Shown: positions 3,815 to 5,536 of the stretch, one piece after another
Numbering within the stretch: the stretch's first letter is position 1
Layout of the letters: every line of letters begins with the position of its first letter
From: Candidatus Parcubacteria bacterium
GTDB lineage: Bacteria > Patescibacteriota > Patescibacteriia > Patescibacteriales > UBA12075
Direction of reading: 5' to 3'
NCBI GenBank assembly: GCA_023139655.1
Contig: JAGLNE010000113.1
Coordinates: 1 to 5,536, forward strand
Length of the DNA: 5,536 nt
The notes under the pieces: model-generated
What the model saw: the letters and a program-made list of their open reading frames with translations, nothing else
What the model was told of the DNA's origin: nothing
The model's database searches: none
Translations under genes and position numbers: made by a program

Positions 3815-5413
3815 TTAAATATAATTATTCTCTTTTAAATATTTTAATACAACTTTACTGCACTCTTGCGCATTCATCTGGTCAGTCTTAATATGAATAT
3901 CCGGTCTTTTTGGTTTATCATAAGGGTCATCAATGCCGGTAAATTGGGGAATCTCGCCGGCTCGGGCTTTTTTATATAATCCTTTGGGATCGCGCTGTTC
4001 ACAAACAGATAGTGGGGCATCAACAAAAACTTCTATATAATTATATACAGTCTCGCGCAATTCATCGCGCTGTTCAACGTAGGGCGTAATAAAGGAAGCC
4101 ATCACGCCCACGCCATTTCGTGATAGCATATCGGCCACAAAGCCAATACGGCGAATATTCTCGTTCCGGCCTTCACGGTCAAAGCCCAAACCCTTGGTTA
4201 GTCGCTCGCGGACTACATCCCCGTCCAGTCGCTCTAACCTGGCGCCATTATCTTTTAAATCCGCGTAAACCTGATCCGCCACTGTTGTTTTGCCAGAGGC
4301 AGACAAGCCGGTAAACCAAAGCGCAAAACCTTTTTTATTATTATTTTGTTTATACATATTATCTACCAAAGGGTCACTGGCATTAATTAAAAAATTATAC
4401 ACCTCCTGGCGTATAAGATATTCGGGCGGCTTAACTTTCATTTTAATATAATCCCGCAATTTAGTACCGCTAAATCTAATTGTATCATTTTCATTATACT
4501 CGTCAATAAATCCATGGCTTTTATCTTTTTTATTATAAACCACTTCATTAAATGGCAAAATTTTTATCCCTAATTCAGCTTCACTAAAATCATTAAATAT
4601 TTCTTGCGCGGCCTGTGGCGCGTAGAAATTACCAACTCCGGCATGGTCGCGGCCAACAATAAAATGCGTACAGCCAAAATTCCGCCGGATAAGAGCGTGC
4701 ATGAGTGCTTCCCGCGGGCCTCCGTAACGCATTTTGATGGGCAGAGCGGCCAAAACCGCCTGGTCTTTAAAATTATTGTCCAGTAGCAGTTTATAGCTGG
4801 CAATAATATATTCGTCTTTAAAATCAGCGATCTTTTTATCCCCTACTACCGGATGGACCAAAAGACCATCCGCGCTTTCCAAGGCTTTGCGAAGTAAAAA
4901 TTCATGGCCCCGGTGCGGTACATTCCGTGTCTGAAAAGCCACAATTTTTTCCCAGCCCCGGCGCGCAAACTCTTTTTTAGTTTCATCCGGACGCAAATGA
5001 AATTCCTGGGCTTTATTAAATGGATCTTTAACTATCTCTATGTCTCCGCCCAATAAATAATCCCCTGACCCCATTACCTCATTAACCATTGGATGGCCGG
5101 AATTAAGCGTGCCATAAACTTTTCGTAAATGCTCTGCCTTGGGATGGGAATAAAACTCAATATTATAAACTCGGACAATCGCGTCATCATTAACTAACAA
5201 TATCTCTTTCTCATTTTTTATCGTTTGATAATCTTCCGCGCTAATATTAATGATTATCGGTATGCTCCAAATCCTGCCATTTGCAAGGCGCATATTGTCA
5301 ATTACGGAATTAAAATCAGCCTGCTTAAGAAAGCCGGTCAAAGGCGCGTATGCGTTGTTACTGATATTGATCGCATCCTGAATTATATCCGGTTTTACGT
5401 TTATATTCTTCAT
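3815..5413 (-). CDS. sat: Bifunctional sulfate adenylyltransferase / adenylylsulfate kinase (PAPS synthase)
   Basis: Predicted cytoplasmic enzyme that makes APS from ATP and sulfate, then phosphorylates it to PAPS. In its 532 residues the ATP sulfurylase comes first: the PUA-like N-terminal part with AYAPLTGFL (21-29), then the nucleotidyltransferase core with QTRNVPHRGHE (161-171, the HxxH pair being H167 and H170), MRYGGPREALMHALIRRN (228-245), GRDHAG (254-259) and RFSGTKLRDYI (313-323). APS kinase follows from about 360: P-loop GLSASGKTT (369-377), DGDVVR (397-402), FDREGRNENIRR (411-422), FITPY (441-445) and the lid DPKGLYKKARAGEIPQFTGIDDPYD (475-499). The intact P-loop argues for an active kinase, unlike the degenerate C-terminal domain of fungal sulfurylases. 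The order matches the Aquifex-type fusion. The N-terminus is short for a sulfurylase, but an in-frame TAG two codons upstream (5417-5419) excludes extension. No Shine-Dalgarno is seen. PAPS could feed reduction or sulfation; neither partner enzyme is in the window. Confidence 0.96.
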   Translation of the reverse strand: MKNINVKPDIIQDAINISNNAYAPLTGFLKQADFNSVIDNMRLANGRIWSIPIIINISAEDYQTIKNEKEILLVNDDAIVRVYNIEFYSHPKAEHLRKVYGTLNSGHPMVNEVMGSGDYLLGGDIEIVKDPFNKAQEFHLRPDETKKEFARRGWEKIVAFQTRNVPHRGHEFLLRKALESADGLLVHPVVGDKKIADFKDEYIIASYKLLLDNNFKDQAVLAALPIKMRYGGPREALMHALIRRNFGCTHFIVGRDHAGVGNFYAPQAAQEIFNDFSEAELGIKILPFNEVVYNKKDKSHGFIDEYNENDTIRFSGTKLRDYIKMKVKPPEYLIRQEVYNFLINASDPLVDNMYKQNNNKKGFALWFTGLSASGKTTVADQVYADLKDNGARLERLDGDVVRERLTKGLGFDREGRNENIRRIGFVADMLSRNGVGVMASFITPYVEQRDELRETVYNYIEVFVDAPLSVCEQRDPKGLYKKARAGEIPQFTGIDDPYDKPKRPDIHIKTDQMNAQECSKVVLKYLKENNYI

Positions 5414-5439
5414 TAACTACAAATTACTTACAAATATTA

Positions 5440-5445
5440 ATTATA
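5440..5445 (-). promoter_or_regulatory. Candidate -10 box for the sulfurylase/kinase gene
   Basis: A perfect TATAAT on the minus strand would start transcription near 5433, about 20 bases before the ATG. No -35 match is found at 15-19 bases upstream, and TATAAT arises easily in this AT-rich stretch, so support is limited. The absence of a -35 would fit an activator-dependent promoter. Confidence 0.35.
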
Positions 5446-5473
5446 TTATTCACAATTTTTTTCTATTTTTACT

Positions 5474-5493
5474 GGAATTATTAAAATAATTCC
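5474..5493. promoter_or_regulatory. 9-bp palindrome upstream of the sulfurylase/kinase gene, candidate operator
   Basis: GGAATTATT (5474-5482) and AATAATTCC (5485-5493) are perfect reverse complements separated by two bases. The centre lies about 70 bases before the start codon and about 50 before the inferred transcription start. The close symmetry suits a dimeric regulator; the AT-rich content raises the chance of coincidence. Confidence 0.45.
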
Positions 5494-5536
5494 TTTATAA
5501 TTAATAGACTTACTGCATAATAAGTTTTGTAACGAA

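Noticed and set aside
4120..4803. Open frames on both strands overlapping the sulfurylase/kinase gene, including one at 4570-4803 on the same strand.
   Set aside because: The main frame carries every catalytic motif without interruption, so these are out-of-frame shadows.

Overview
The window is 5.5 kb of fairly AT-rich bacterial DNA using the standard genetic code: all four coding regions end in TAA or TAG, and Trp is read from TGG. It probably comes from an uncultivated bacterium. The family mix, compact single-gene units and a promoter placed directly on a start codon suggest Candidate Phyla Radiation/Patescibacteria, but this is inference without any marker gene.

Layout from left to right. 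(1) At 66-1459 a long polyprenyl-phosphate sugar-1-phosphate transferase (+) is driven by a promoter whose -10 box lies six bases from the ATG, so the mRNA is predicted to be leaderless. (2) At 1460-1991 is a 532-base gap. It holds a C-rich hairpin of the dispersed-repeat type, a strong rightward terminator, a featureless AT-rich stretch, a leftward terminator-like hairpin, and a near-consensus promoter whose -35 box is mirrored on the other side of the -10. (3) At 1992-3098 is an EamA/DMT-type multi-pass transporter (+) with a strong Shine-Dalgarno and its own terminator. (4) At 3099-3400 a regulatory-looking gap carries a perfect 15-bp inverted repeat, a run of nine C, and a near-consensus promoter with a 7-bp inverted repeat around its -35. 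(5) At 3401-3619 is a 72-residue protein of unknown function (+), followed by a terminator. (6) At 3815-5413 is a bifunctional ATP sulfurylase/APS kinase (-), convergent with the small gene and with its own leftward terminator. A 9-bp palindrome lies upstream of its start.

How the genes may work together: the two outer genes suggest envelope polysaccharide work. The transferase would load the first sugar phosphate onto the lipid carrier, and the Sat-ApsK fusion would make PAPS, which sulfotransferases could use to decorate glycans. No sulfotransferase or PAPS reductase is visible here, so this link is a hypothesis. The two middle genes look like separate transcription units. They share a promoter start (GAGCTTGACAT), strong AGGAGG sites and a lower GC content by eye, unlike the outer pair, which lack Shine-Dalgarno sequences. 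I see no CRISPR array, tRNA, rRNA, transposase or clearly novel multi-gene system. The oddest signals are in the non-coding gaps.
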